Assembly: GCA_045631525.1 (NCBI GenBank)
Contig: JAZQUY010000021.1
Span: 1 to 64,000, forward strand
DNA length: 64,000 bases
Origin: SIG440 sp045631525
GTDB taxonomy: Bacteria > Bacillota > Clostridia > Monoglobales > Monoglobaceae
Reading direction: 5' to 3'
Numbering within the stretch: position 1 is the first letter of the stretch; every line of letters begins with the position of its first letter. Positions 6,989 through 15,223 of the stretch are shown in pieces. Made by a program: the position numbers and the translations under genes. A model generated the notes under the pieces. It had not been told where the DNA came from. It saw only the letters and a list, made by a program, of their open reading frames with translations, and searched no databases.

Positions 6989-7879
6989 ATGATAAAAAGT
7001 TACATTCCCAGAGTGATTGCGGTCAATGACCTTTCGGGGTTTGGCAGGGTTTCGCTTACCGAATCTATTCCCATCCTTTCGGCTATGGGCGTGGAGGTTT
7101 GCCCGCTTCCTACAGCAATCCTTTCAACCCACACCTATCATTTTAAAGACTACACTTTTTGTGACCTCACCGACGAGATGCCAAAAATTCTTAACCACTG
7201 GCAGTCTTTGGGCATAAATTTTGACGGAATTTGCACAGGATATATGGGAAGTGCAAGGCAAATCGAAATTTTGGCAGACTTTATAAGAAATCAGAAAAAG
7301 CAAGGGTTTTTGACGGTGATTGACCCTGTTCTCGGTGACAATGAGCTTTCAGAGGCAGAAACTGTTTATTATGACAGAATGAACGACTTGCTTTGTGCTA
7401 TGAAAAAGTTTGTAGCTCTTGCGGATGTGATAACGCCAAACCTTACCGAAGCCTGTCTCTTGCTGGATATGCCTTTTCCTGATGGGCCTATTTCAGATAA
7501 TGAGCTTTTTGTTATTATGGAAAAGCTTTCTGCCCTTGGCCCCAAATGCGTGGCAGTTACATCGGTGATGACGGAAAAAAACAAAATGTGCGTAGGGGTT
7601 CTTGACAAAACAAAAAACGAGCCAGCAATTCTTGACTGCAGTTATGTAAAAAGACCTTTCCACGGCACAGGCGATATTTTTGCGGCAGTCCTCACAGGCG
7701 CACTTCTCAGAGGATGCGATATGCTTTCAGCCTCCCAAATGGCAGTGGATTTTGTCAGGGCTGCAATAAACGAAACAATGAAGCATCCCGATATAAAAAT
7801 TGAACATGGTTCAGTTTTTGAACCAAATATGGCAAAGTTTTTTGCCGAGCGTTTTGCCAAAGAAACTGAAAGGAGATAA
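6989..7879 (+). CDS. pdxY: Pyridoxal/pyridoxamine kinase
   Basis: A 296-aa ribokinase-fold kinase that phosphorylates pyridoxal or pyridoxamine for PLP salvage. The N-terminal VNDLSGFGRVSL and the middle TVIDPVLGDN and ITPNLTEACLLL segments are typical, and the C-terminal GTGDIFAAVL motif carries the catalytic aspartate and anion hole. The start has a GGAGAAGAAG ribosome binding region. It lies 41 bp after rsuA and 6 bp before the flavodiiron gene. Choice between PdxK and PdxY names is not secure. Confidence 0.88.
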   Translation: MIKSYIPRVIAVNDLSGFGRVSLTESIPILSAMGVEVCPLPTAILSTHTYHFKDYTFCDLTDEMPKILNHWQSLGINFDGICTGYMGSARQIEILADFIRNQKKQGFLTVIDPVLGDNELSEAETVYYDRMNDLLCAMKKFVALADVITPNLTEACLLLDMPFPDGPISDNELFVIMEKLSALGPKCVAVTSVMTEKNKMCVGVLDKTKNEPAILDCSYVKRPFHGTGDIFAAVLTGALLRGCDMLSASQMAVDFVRAAINETMKHPDIKIEHGSVFEPNMAKFFAERFAKETERR

Positions 7880-7885
7880 AGAAAA

Positions 7886-9058
7886 ATGAACATAACAAAT
7901 GACATAAAATATATAGGCGTAAACGACCACGAAATTGACCTTTTTGAAGGACAATACATTGTTCCAAACGGAATGGCATATAATTCATATGTCATTGATG
8001 ATGAAAAGACCGCTGTTATGGACTCGGTTGACATTAGATTCAGCGGCGAGTGGCTCAATAATATTGACAAAGTATTAAACGGCAGAAAGCCTGATTTTTT
8101 AGTGGTTCAGCATATGGAGCCCGACCACTCGGCAAGTATTCTTACATTTACAACGGCATATCCTGATACCAAAATCGTTTCATCAGCAAAAGCTTTTGCT
8201 ATGATGAAAAACTTTTTCGGCACAGATTTTAAAGAAAGACAAATTGTAGTTGGCGAGGGCGACACCCTTTCTCTCGGAAAGCACACTCTCACTTTTGTGA
8301 CAGCACCAATGGTGCACTGGCCCGAGGTTTTTGTGACCTATGACAGCTTTGACAAGGTTCTCTTTTCTGCTGACGGCTTTGGAAAGTTCGGCGCACTCGA
8401 TGCAGACGAAGACTGGGCATGTGAAGCAAGGCGCTATTATTTCGGCATAGTTGGAAAATACGGTCCTCAGGTGCAGAGTCTTCTCAAAAAAGCGGCAAAC
8501 CTTGATATACAAAAGATTTGCCCACTCCACGGCCCAATCCTCTCGGAAAATCTTGGATATTATATTGACCTTTATGACAAATGGTCAAGCTACAGACCTG
8601 AAGAAGAGGGAATTGTCATTGCCTATACCTCGGTTTATGGCAATACAAAACGTGCGGTACTTTACCTTGCCGAAAAGCTGAAAGAGCTGGGCGCAAAAAA
8701 AGTTGTTGTCAACGACCTTGCAAGATGCGATATGGCAGAAGCCACGGAAGACGCTTTCAGGTATGACAAGCTTGTTCTTGCCACCACCACTTACAATGCG
8801 GATATTTTCCCATTTATGAGGGAGTTTATTGACCACCTAACAGAAAGAAACTATCAAAACAGAACGGTTGCCCTCATAGAAAACGGAAGCTGGGCACCCT
8901 TGGCTTCAAAAATTATGAAAGAAGAGCTTTCAAAGTGCAAAAACCTTGACTTTTCAACAAATAACGTAAAAATTTTGTCTGCACTTGACGAAAACAGTCG
9001 CAAGGAAATTGATTTGCTTGCACAGGAATTGGTATATGGTTTAACCATAGAGTTTTAA
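7886..9058 (+). CDS. fprA: FprA-type flavodiiron protein
   Basis: A 390-aa two-domain enzyme that reduces O2 (or NO) to water (or N2O) in anaerobes. The N-terminal metallo-beta-lactamase fold carries the diiron ligand motif HMEPDHS (near 72-78), MVHWPE (near 140) and LHGPIL (near 214). The C-terminal flavodoxin domain begins about residue 245 (IAYTSVYGNTKRA binds the FMN phosphate). Rubredoxin, the usual electron donor, is encoded next, beyond the hairpin array, followed by ferritin and a metal transporter. Together they form an oxygen and iron defence cluster. Confidence 0.94.
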   Translation: MNITNDIKYIGVNDHEIDLFEGQYIVPNGMAYNSYVIDDEKTAVMDSVDIRFSGEWLNNIDKVLNGRKPDFLVVQHMEPDHSASILTFTTAYPDTKIVSSAKAFAMMKNFFGTDFKERQIVVGEGDTLSLGKHTLTFVTAPMVHWPEVFVTYDSFDKVLFSADGFGKFGALDADEDWACEARRYYFGIVGKYGPQVQSLLKKAANLDIQKICPLHGPILSENLGYYIDLYDKWSSYRPEEEGIVIAYTSVYGNTKRAVLYLAEKLKELGAKKVVVNDLARCDMAEATEDAFRYDKLVLATTTYNADIFPFMREFIDHLTERNYQNRTVALIENGSWAPLASKIMKEELSKCKNLDFSTNNVKILSALDENSRKEIDLLAQELVYGLTIEF

Positions 9059-9080
9059 GATAATAATAATAATTGCCGGT

Positions 9081-9233
9081 GAAACATTTTAATGTTTCCG
9101 TTTGCTAATTTTAGCAAACTATTGTGAAAACACTGTTTTCACAAGCCGACTTTATTGCAATCAAGCGTAGCTTTCAAACCCTTGGTTTGAAAGTTGCGGA
9201 ATTCATTCCGCTTAAAACGGCTTTCTGCCGTTT
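9081..9233 (+). repeat. Array of six consecutive short hairpins between fprA and rubredoxin
   Basis: Six inverted repeats with different sequences lie in 153 bp: 9081-9098 (8-bp stem), 9100-9119 (9 bp), 9122-9144 (11 bp, GTGAAAACA/TGTTTTCAC), 9171-9193 (10 bp), 9196-9211 (7 bp, GCGGAAT/ATTCCGC) and 9215-9233 (7 bp, AAACGGC/GCCGTTT). Loops are 1-5 nt. None has a T-run, so they are not ordinary terminators. An alternative pairing (AAGCG 9163-9167 with CGCTT 9209-9213; GCCG 9145-9148 with CGGC 9218-9221) would compete with hairpin 5. I see no ORF here and no known riboswitch. Confidence 0.8.
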
Positions 9234-9276
9234 CCTACGACATTGATTATAATAAAATAAAACGGAGGTGAAAAAA

Positions 9277-9435
9277 ATGAAAAAGTATGTATGCGACGTA
9301 TGCGGATGGGTTTATGACGAAGAACTCGGCGCGCCTGAACATGGCATTGCTCCTGGAACAAAGTTTGAGGATTTGCCCGAGGATTTTGTTTGCCCCCTTT
9401 GCGGTGTAGGCAAAGACCAGTTCTCAGAAGAATAA
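9277..9435 (+). CDS. Rubredoxin
   Basis: A 52-aa electron carrier with one Fe(Cys)4 centre: CDVCGW near residue 6 and CPLCGVGKDQF near residue 39 supply the four ligands. Length and residue pattern (YDEELG, PEDFVCP) are standard. The ribosome binding site is GGAGGTG at 9264-9270. It is the probable electron donor to the flavodiiron protein upstream, from which it is separated by the hairpin array. A TATAAT at 9248-9253 lies close upstream without a good -35, so independent transcription is possible but uncertain. Confidence 0.96.
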   Translation: MKKYVCDVCGWVYDEELGAPEHGIAPGTKFEDLPEDFVCPLCGVGKDQFSEE

Positions 9436-9440
9436 AAAAG

Positions 9441-9466
9441 AGGGGCACAGTGCGCGCTGCGCCCCT
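9441..9466 (+). terminator. Hairpin between rubredoxin and ferritin genes
   Basis: A GC-rich stem (GGGGC-a-CAG / CTG-c-GCCCC) followed by only a short T stretch (GAATTTT). It may be a partial terminator or a stabilising structure; ferritin follows within 30 bp. Confidence 0.5.
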
Positions 9467-9494
9467 GAATTTTAAAGTTTGGAGGATAAAAAAA

Positions 9495-10007
9495 ATGATG
9501 AACGAAAAGGTAAGAGAACTTCTTAACCAACAGATAAACAAAGAATTTTATTCAGCATATCTTTACTTAGATTTTTCAAATTATTTTGAAGACCGTGGTC
9601 TTGACGGCTTTGCAAACTGGTATTATATTCAGGCTCAGGAAGAGCGCGACCACGCGATGCTTTTTTATCAATATCTTCAGAACAACAACGAGAAGGTTAC
9701 TCTCGAAGCAATAGCAAAGCCCGACAAAGAATTAAAATGTGATATGGATGTCCTTAAAGCAGGTCTTGAGCACGAAGAATATGTTACATCTTTAATCAAC
9801 GACATATATCAGGCTGCATATGAGGTAAAGGATTTCCGCACAATGCAGTTCCTTGACTGGTTTGTAAAAGAACAGGGAGAGGAAGAAACAAACGCCAACG
9901 ACTTGATTTCAAAGATGGAGCTTTTCGGCTCTGACCCCAAGAGTCTTTATATGCTCAACAGCGAGCTTGGCGCACGTGTTTATACTGCTCCGTCACTTGT
10001 TTTATAA
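9495..10007 (+). CDS. ftnA: Ferritin (bacterial non-haem type)
   Basis: A 170-aa four-helix protein that stores iron and oxidises Fe(II). Ferroxidase ligands are visible: E17 in NKEFYSAYLYLD, the EERDHAM motif (E..H near 50-53), E94 in the GLEHEEY helix, and EQGEEE near 127-132. The start at 9495 follows GGAGGA at 9481-9486 with good spacing; a second in-frame ATG follows immediately. It is downstream of rubredoxin and upstream of a ZIP-type metal transporter, which fits coordinated iron handling in response to oxygen. Confidence 0.95.
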   Translation: MMNEKVRELLNQQINKEFYSAYLYLDFSNYFEDRGLDGFANWYYIQAQEERDHAMLFYQYLQNNNEKVTLEAIAKPDKELKCDMDVLKAGLEHEEYVTSLINDIYQAAYEVKDFRTMQFLDWFVKEQGEEETNANDLISKMELFGSDPKSLYMLNSELGARVYTAPSLVL

Positions 10008-10022
10008 GAAAAAGGTGTTTTT

Positions 10023-10775
10023 ATGAAATTGGTACTCATAACCGCTTTGGGTGTGGGCGGCGCCACAGTGGTTGGTGCGCTTATTGGCTTTATTTTCAAA
10101 AAGGCGTCCCATCGGTTTTCTGACATTGTCCTTTCCTTTGCGGCGGGGGTAATGCTTGCAGCGGCAATCCTCGGGCTTATTCTTCCTGCTCTCGAATACA
10201 GCGGGAGATGGGGGCTTCTTGTAACCACCGCAGGGATTTTTGTGGGTGCAGTTTGTCTTAACCTTATTGACAAACTTGTTCCGCATCTTCACAAAATGGT
10301 GGGAACTGAACCTGAAAGCCACAACAACGCCTCTTTGAGCCGCGTGCTGCTTTTTGTATCGGCAATCGCCATACATAATCTGCCCGAGGGCATAGCGGCA
10401 GGTGTTGGCTTTGGCTCAGGAGATACCAGTCAGGCACTTTTGATAGCAGGTGGTATCGCACTTCAGAACATCCCTGAGGGAATGGTAATTATAGGGCCTA
10501 TGATAGCCGCCGGGGTTTCCCCGAAAAAGACTTTTGTGTGTGCTATGCTTACGGGTCTTGTCGAGGTGGTCGGCACGTTTTTAGGTTATTTTGCGGTAAG
10601 TGTCTCTTTGGTGATACTGCCCTTTGCCCTTGCTTTTGCAGGTGGCACAATGCTCTATGTAATCAGCGACGAAATGATTCCCGAGACCCACGCCCACGGA
10701 AGCCAGCGTGGTGCAACTTATGCTCTCTTAGTGGGCTTTTGTGTGATGCTGGTGTCGGATGTTTTGTTGGGGTAA
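10023..10775 (+). CDS. ZIP-family divalent metal transporter
   Basis: A 250-aa membrane protein with about eight transmembrane segments. The metal-site motifs HNLPEGIAAG (near 119-128) and QNIPEG (near 149-154) in helices 4 and 5 are hallmark ZIP residues. Such proteins move Zn, Fe or Mn into the cytoplasm. It lies 15 bp behind ferritin, so iron is a reasonable but unproven substrate. A perfect terminator follows. Confidence 0.9.
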   Translation: MKLVLITALGVGGATVVGALIGFIFKKASHRFSDIVLSFAAGVMLAAAILGLILPALEYSGRWGLLVTTAGIFVGAVCLNLIDKLVPHLHKMVGTEPESHNNASLSRVLLFVSAIAIHNLPEGIAAGVGFGSGDTSQALLIAGGIALQNIPEGMVIIGPMIAAGVSPKKTFVCAMLTGLVEVVGTFLGYFAVSVSLVILPFALAFAGGTMLYVISDEMIPETHAHGSQRGATYALLVGFCVMLVSDVLLG

Positions 10776-10803
10776 AACAAGTATCTATAAACTTATTTAA
10801 CGC

Positions 10804-10832
10804 AAAGAGGATAGCTTTCAGCTATCCTCTTT
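10804..10832 (+). terminator. Terminator of the iron/oxygen cluster
   Basis: A 13-bp perfect stem (AAAGAGGATAGCT/AGCTATCCTCTTT) with a 3-nt loop, just past the ZIP transporter gene. Confidence 0.85.
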
Positions 10833-10967
10833 ACGCTTGTTTGGCCACAAAAAAGTTTAGACAAAATTATTTTTGTCTCACTTTTACAACCAACTATATC
10901 ACAAAAATAATATAAAATCAACACATAAAGTGCAAAAAATGATACAAATTTTATATGGGTGATATGT

Positions 10968-11216
10968 ATGAAACAACGAATTGGTGCCATGAGTAAAAAT
11001 CTTATAGGCGAAAGACTTAAGAAATTGAGGACACGCGCTAACCTTTCTCAGCGGGATTTAGCAAGAGAACTACAGCTTGTTGGTATTGATATGGACAAAA
11101 ATGTGATAACGCGTATAGAGACAAACAAGCGGTATGTAACGGACTTTGAATTGCAAGCCCTTAAACAGCTTTTTGATGTATCTTACGATTTTCTTATTGA
11201 CGGAAAAGAAGAATAG
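10968..11216 (+). CDS. Small XRE-family helix-turn-helix regulator
   Basis: An 82-aa single-domain Cro/CI-type DNA-binding protein: GERLKKLRTRANLSQRDLARELQ contains helices 1-2 of the HTH, followed by the DKNVITRIETNKRYVTDFEL recognition region. ATG at 10968 is chosen, 5 nt past GGGTGA; a GTG at 10959 and an ATG at 10989 are alternatives. No partner gene, toxin or phage gene is adjacent; it is flanked by terminators on both sides. Target unknown. Confidence 0.85.
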   Translation: MKQRIGAMSKNLIGERLKKLRTRANLSQRDLARELQLVGIDMDKNVITRIETNKRYVTDFELQALKQLFDVSYDFLIDGKEE

Positions 11217-11218
11217 CA

Positions 11219-11246
11219 AAAAACGGTCGCTTGTGCGACCGTTTTT
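11219..11246. terminator. Bidirectional terminator
   Basis: A 12-bp perfect stem (AAAAACGGTCGC/GCGACCGTTTTT) with a TTGT loop between the convergent HTH regulator and deaminase genes. Confidence 0.9.
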
Positions 11247-11251
11247 CTTTT

Positions 11252-11746
11252 TTAATACCCAAAAATTCCTTCAACCGATTCGTCATTTTCTACCCAGTCT
11301 GAAACGTCTACCACTGTATATTCCGTGGGAGTATTGCGAATAATAACATTTTTGATGCCCGCGTTTATCACAAGGCGTTTGCACATTGAACAGCTCGAGG
11401 TGTTTTCAACGATTTCTCCCGTCTTGTAATCCTTTCCCACAAGATAAAGGGTGGAATCAATCATATCCCCGCGCTTTGCACTTATGATACAGTTGGCTTC
11501 AGCATGGACACTTCGGCACAGTTCATAGCGTTCGCCTCTGGGGATAGCAAGCTTTTCACGGATACACACGCCAAGGTCGATACAATTTTGTCTTCCTCTT
11601 GGTGCGCCTGTGTAGCCTGTTGAAATGATTTCATCGTTCTTTACGATTATTGCGCCGAAATTCCTGCGGAGACAGGTGCCTCGTTCAATCACGGTTTCAG
11701 CGATATCAAGATAATAGTTGTGTTTGTCAACTCTTTTGTTTGCCAA
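11252..11746 (-). CDS. dCMP/cytidine deaminase-family protein (ComEB-like)
   Basis: A 164-aa zinc-dependent deaminase. HAEANCI (near 84-90) provides the zinc histidine and catalytic glutamate, and SSCSMCKRLVINAGIKNVI (near 116) the two zinc cysteines; the usual PC of PCxxC is replaced by SC. Family members convert dCMP to dUMP, feeding thymidylate synthase, and a thyA gene occurs elsewhere in the window. A dedicated role in competence (ComEB) is not implied. The gene stands alone after a bidirectional terminator. Confidence 0.85.
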   Translation of the reverse strand: MANKRVDKHNYYLDIAETVIERGTCLRRNFGAIIVKNDEIISTGYTGAPRGRQNCIDLGVCIREKLAIPRGERYELCRSVHAEANCIISAKRGDMIDSTLYLVGKDYKTGEIVENTSSCSMCKRLVINAGIKNVIIRNTPTEYTVVDVSDWVENDESVEGIFGY

Positions 11747-11876
11747 AATAATTCATTGCCTTTCTGCCCGAAAATTAAGAGCCACGCCTTGACGGGCACA
11801 AGGCGGCTTTGTGGGTCAAAACAAAACTGATAGGATAAGTATACAACAAAATAAGACAAAATTCAATAGTTTTGTA

Positions 11877-11905
11877 TTGACTTTAAGACAGAATAAAGTT
11901 AAAAT
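11877..11905 (+). promoter_or_regulatory. Promoter of the tsaE-tsaB-dacA run
   Basis: TTGACT (11877-11882) and TAAAAT (11900-11905) are separated by 17 bp upstream of tsaE. Confidence 0.75.
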
Positions 11906-11940
11906 AATATATATATAACTTTGAGAGGAATTTCTTCAAA

Positions 11941-12372
11941 ATGGAACGGTTTGTAAGTACTTGTGAACAGGAAACCCGCGATATAGCAAAAAACTTTGCC
12001 AAAACCCTCGGCGAGGGCAGCGTTGTTGCACTTATCGGCGATTTGGGTGCCGGAAAGACCGCTTTCACCAAAGGCGTTGCAGAGTTTTTTGGCATTGACG
12101 ACGACGTTTCAAGCCCTACTTTCACCATTGTGAATGAATACAGCGGCGAAAAAACCGTTTATCACTTTGACGCTTACCGTCTTGAAAACGTGAAAGCCGA
12201 TGACTGCGACTGGCTGGACGACTATTTCTTTGGTGACGGAATTTGCCTTGTGGAGTGGGCACAGAACATTGAATCTGTTTTGCCCCAAGGTTATTTCAAG
12301 GTGGAAATAAAAAAAGACCCCTCAAAGGGAAACGATTACAGAGAGATTTTTATTGAAAAAACGGAGAAATAA
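11941..12372 (+). CDS. tsaE: tRNA t6A biosynthesis ATPase TsaE
   Basis: A 143-aa P-loop protein needed with TsaB and TsaD for threonylcarbamoyl-adenosine at tRNA position 37. The Walker A is GDLGAGKT (33-40), followed by the family motifs SSPTFTIVNEY and HFDAYRL, and LVEWAQNI near 102. It has a GAGAGG ribosome binding site. It is followed by tsaB with only 1 bp between them, so the pair is co-transcribed. tsaD is not in the window. Confidence 0.95.
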   Translation: MERFVSTCEQETRDIAKNFAKTLGEGSVVALIGDLGAGKTAFTKGVAEFFGIDDDVSSPTFTIVNEYSGEKTVYHFDAYRLENVKADDCDWLDDYFFGDGICLVEWAQNIESVLPQGYFKVEIKKDPSKGNDYREIFIEKTEK

Positions 12373-12373
12373 A

Positions 12374-13081
12374 ATGCTTGTATTTGGAATTGACACCTGC
12401 TGTGCAGCTGCCACTGCGGCGCTTGTGAACGATGAAATAATGGTTGCACAAACGGTTTTAAATCAGAATAAAACGCACTCTGAAAGGCTGATGCCTCAGA
12501 TAGAAAAAATGTTTGAAGCGGCAGAGCTTGACCCGTCAGCGGTTGACGCCTTTGCGGCGGCAGTGGGCCCAGGTTCTTTCACAGGCGTAAGAATTGGCGT
12601 TGCTACTGCGAAAGCTTTGGCTCAGGCGGCGAGGAAGCCCTGCATTGAGGTTTCGACCCTTGAAGCACTGGCATTCCCATCAAAATTTTTTGACGGAATC
12701 CTTTGTCCCATACTTGACGCAAGACGAAATCAGGTGTATAACGCCTTGTTCCAAGGGGAAAAAGGCGATATGACAAGGCTTTGCAGCGACCGCGCCCTTG
12801 CACTTTCGGACCTTCTTGATGAGCTTAAAAACACGAATAAGGATGTTCTTTTTATGGGGGACGGCACCTTGGTTTTTGAGGATGAAATAAGAGAGACTCT
12901 TCGAGACCGTGCTTTTTTCGCACCAAGAATAAACAACTTTAACCTCGGCGGAGCGGTGGCAGAAATCGGACTCTTGAAACTTGGAATGGGCGAAACCATT
13001 GGTTATGGCGACCTTGTGCCCCAGTATGTACGGCTTTCTCAGGCAGAACGTGACAAACTCGAAAAAGAAAACAAAAACTAA
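12374..13081 (+). CDS. tsaB: tRNA t6A biosynthesis protein TsaB
   Basis: A 235-aa ASKHA-fold protein that partners TsaD and TsaE in t6A synthesis. MLVFGIDTCCAAATAAL at the N-terminus and GPGSFTGVRIGVATAKALA (near 68-86) are signature segments. The start at 12374 is chosen because GGAG lies 7 nt upstream; a longer in-frame reading would overlap tsaE by 20 bp. It is followed within 15 bp by a D-Ala-D-Ala carboxypeptidase gene rather than the common rimI. Confidence 0.94.
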   Translation: MLVFGIDTCCAAATAALVNDEIMVAQTVLNQNKTHSERLMPQIEKMFEAAELDPSAVDAFAAAVGPGSFTGVRIGVATAKALAQAARKPCIEVSTLEALAFPSKFFDGILCPILDARRNQVYNALFQGEKGDMTRLCSDRALALSDLLDELKNTNKDVLFMGDGTLVFEDEIRETLRDRAFFAPRINNFNLGGAVAEIGLLKLGMGETIGYGDLVPQYVRLSQAERDKLEKENKN

Positions 13082-13096
13082 CAAAAGGAGAGAACA

Positions 13097-14449
13097 ATGA
13101 AAAGAAAACTTTTTGCAAAAGGAACAAAAAAATACTTTGCTCTTTTGTCGGTAGCCATGCTGCTGTTCTTTTCGTGTGCCCCCCTTTGTGCTGTGGCTGC
13201 CCCTGAGATTTCGGCGGAAGCGGCAATTCTTATAGATGGAAACACAGGAAATGTACTCTATGAAAAAAATTCTGAAAAGGTTATGTTCCCTGCCAGCACC
13301 ACAAAAATCATGACCGCTATTGTGGCTCTTGACGCAGTTGAAAAAGGGGAAATCAGTCTTGAGCAGCCTCTCACACTTCAAAAAGAGGCTTTTGACACCC
13401 TTGACCCTGACGGAAGCAGCGTAGGCCTTAAGGTTGGCGAAGAAATGAATCTTATAAATCTTTTGGAGGGTCTTCTCATTGCCTCAGGAAACGATGCGGC
13501 AGTAACCATTGCTCAGGGCGTTTCAGGAAGCATCGAGGCTTTTGTTGCGAGGATGAACGAAAAAGCGAAAGAGCTTGGGCTTTCTTCAACCCGTTTTGAA
13601 AACCCCCACGGCCTTCACCATCCACAGCATTATACAACGGCATACGATATGTCCCAGATGGCGTTTTTTGCAATGAAAAACAAAACATTCCGCAGCATTG
13701 TGGAATGTGCTCATATTTATCTCCCCGCGACAAATATGTCGGACAAGAGATATTTCATAAACACCAACAACCTTGTTTCAAGAATGCGATATCCTTATTA
13801 TTTTTACGACTACGCAACAGGTATAAAAACAGGCTCCACCTCTGAGGCGGGATATTGTCTTGTGTCATCTGCCCAAAATGGTGACAAGTCTGTTATCAGC
13901 GTACTCTTCAACGCTGAAGACATCTCAATCTCCCATAACGATTCAAAGGCAATCCTTGAATTTGGACTTACAGAATTTAAGGCACAGCGCTTGGCAAAAC
14001 GCGACGATATTTTTGGCGAAGTAAAGGTGAAACAGGCAGCAGACGGAACAGACCACCTACTTCTTTCGGCAGAAGAAAACCTTGATGCGCTTTTCCCCAA
14101 AAACGGCGATACAGAAAAGGTAACCATAACCACCGAAATCCCCGAAAAAGTCTATGCCCCCATAAAATCAGGGCAGGTAATAGGAAAAGCGATTTTCAAT
14201 TATGAGGGCAGAAAGGTTGGCGAAGTCAACCTCATTTCAACAGTTGAGCTTGACCGCCACTTTCTTGGTTTTATCCAGACCTTTGGTGAATGGCTCTGGG
14301 GAATAAAGGTTATCAGACTCATTGTCTATGTATTCTTTGGTTTGGTCCTTGGCTTTGTGGCGCTCATAGTTATCGGCTTTGTTCGTGCAATCAAAAAGAG
14401 CAAAAGAAAACGCCGCAGAAGTTCAACCTATCACCCGCCGAGATATTAA
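13097..14449 (+). CDS. dacA: D-alanyl-D-alanine carboxypeptidase (DacA/DacF type)
   Basis: A 450-aa secreted penicillin-binding protein that trims peptidoglycan pentapeptides. A signal peptide covers about residues 1-35 (AVAA cut region). The three active-site motifs are present: S67-TT-K70, S130-G-N and K244-T-G. A C-terminal beta domain is followed by a membrane anchor (about 405-430) and a basic tail with KSKRKRRR, so the enzyme is held at the membrane outer face. It is 15 bp after tsaB. A sporulation-specific DacF/DacB role is possible but not indicated by neighbours. Confidence 0.92.
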   Translation: MKRKLFAKGTKKYFALLSVAMLLFFSCAPLCAVAAPEISAEAAILIDGNTGNVLYEKNSEKVMFPASTTKIMTAIVALDAVEKGEISLEQPLTLQKEAFDTLDPDGSSVGLKVGEEMNLINLLEGLLIASGNDAAVTIAQGVSGSIEAFVARMNEKAKELGLSSTRFENPHGLHHPQHYTTAYDMSQMAFFAMKNKTFRSIVECAHIYLPATNMSDKRYFINTNNLVSRMRYPYYFYDYATGIKTGSTSEAGYCLVSSAQNGDKSVISVLFNAEDISISHNDSKAILEFGLTEFKAQRLAKRDDIFGEVKVKQAADGTDHLLLSAEENLDALFPKNGDTEKVTITTEIPEKVYAPIKSGQVIGKAIFNYEGRKVGEVNLISTVELDRHFLGFIQTFGEWLWGIKVIRLIVYVFFGLVLGFVALIVIGFVRAIKKSKRKRRRSSTYHPPRY

Positions 14450-14509
14450 AAAGTGAAACATATGCCCTTTTTCACGGGCAATTCCAGAAAGCAATTTTTT
14501 AGAAAAAGG

Positions 14510-14536
14510 TCACCCGTTTTTGACGGGTGATTTTTT
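14510..14536 (+). terminator. Terminator ahead of queH
   Basis: An 8-bp stem (TCACCCGT/ACGGGTGA) followed by six T, directly before the queH ribosome binding site. It may leave partial readthrough. Confidence 0.75.
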
Positions 14537-14546
14537 GGAGGATAAA

Positions 14547-15179
14547 ATGGCTGAAAACTATAAAAAAATTATGGATGCGGAAATCGAAAAAATAAAAGCC
14601 TCAGGGCGCCGTCCAAGGCTTTTGCTCCACGCCTGCTGTGCTCCCTGCTCCAGTGCCGTTCTTCAGGAACTCTCAAGGGTTTTTGACATTACTTTGTTTT
14701 TTTATAATCCCAACATCTCCCCTCGGGAAGAGTTTGATTTCAGACTTCAGGAGCTTCAAAGGTTACTTTTCTGTATGAGTCTTGATGAGATAAACATTGT
14801 TTCACCGCCCTATGACAGTAGCGAATTTGAAAATATCACAAATGGAATGGAAGATTTGCCCGAGGGTAGCGCACGGTGCAAAAAATGCTTTTGGTTGCGC
14901 CTTGAAAAATCAGTGGCTTTTGCCAAAGAAAACGGCTTTGACTATGTAACCACCACCCTTTCAATAAGCCCCCACAAAAATGCTGGGTGGCTCAACGAAA
15001 TCGGTCTTGAGCTTGGCGAAAAATATGGCACAAATTATCTTTGCTCAGATTTCAAAAAGGGCGAGGGCTACAAGCGGTCATGCAAACTTTCTGCCCAGTA
15101 TAATCTTTACAGACAAAATTTTTGCGGCTGCATATATTCAAAAAAAGAAGCCGAAAAAAGAGCCGAGGAAAAGCTGTAA
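14547..15179 (+). CDS. queH: Epoxyqueuosine reductase QueH
   Basis: A 210-aa iron-sulfur enzyme of the DUF208/QueH type that reduces epoxyqueuosine to queuosine in tRNA. LLLHACCAPCSSAVL (C30, C31, C34) is the family signature; further conserved cysteines occur in RCKKCFWLRL and in the C-terminal QNFCGCIYS. The ATG at 14547 is chosen because GGAGG lies 6 nt upstream; a longer reading starts within the terminator. No other queuosine genes are nearby, which suggests salvage use or genes elsewhere. Confidence 0.92.
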   Translation: MAENYKKIMDAEIEKIKASGRRPRLLLHACCAPCSSAVLQELSRVFDITLFFYNPNISPREEFDFRLQELQRLLFCMSLDEINIVSPPYDSSEFENITNGMEDLPEGSARCKKCFWLRLEKSVAFAKENGFDYVTTTLSISPHKNAGWLNEIGLELGEKYGTNYLCSDFKKGEGYKRSCKLSAQYNLYRQNFCGCIYSKKEAEKRAEEKL

Positions 15180-15223
15180 AACTCAGCAAAAACCGAACAT
15201 TGATGAAATTCAAGAGGTGCAAA

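Noticed and set aside
9059..9276. Array of hairpins as a group of terminators
   Set aside because: None of the six stems is followed by a T-run on either strand, and stacked terminators would not have six unlike sequences.
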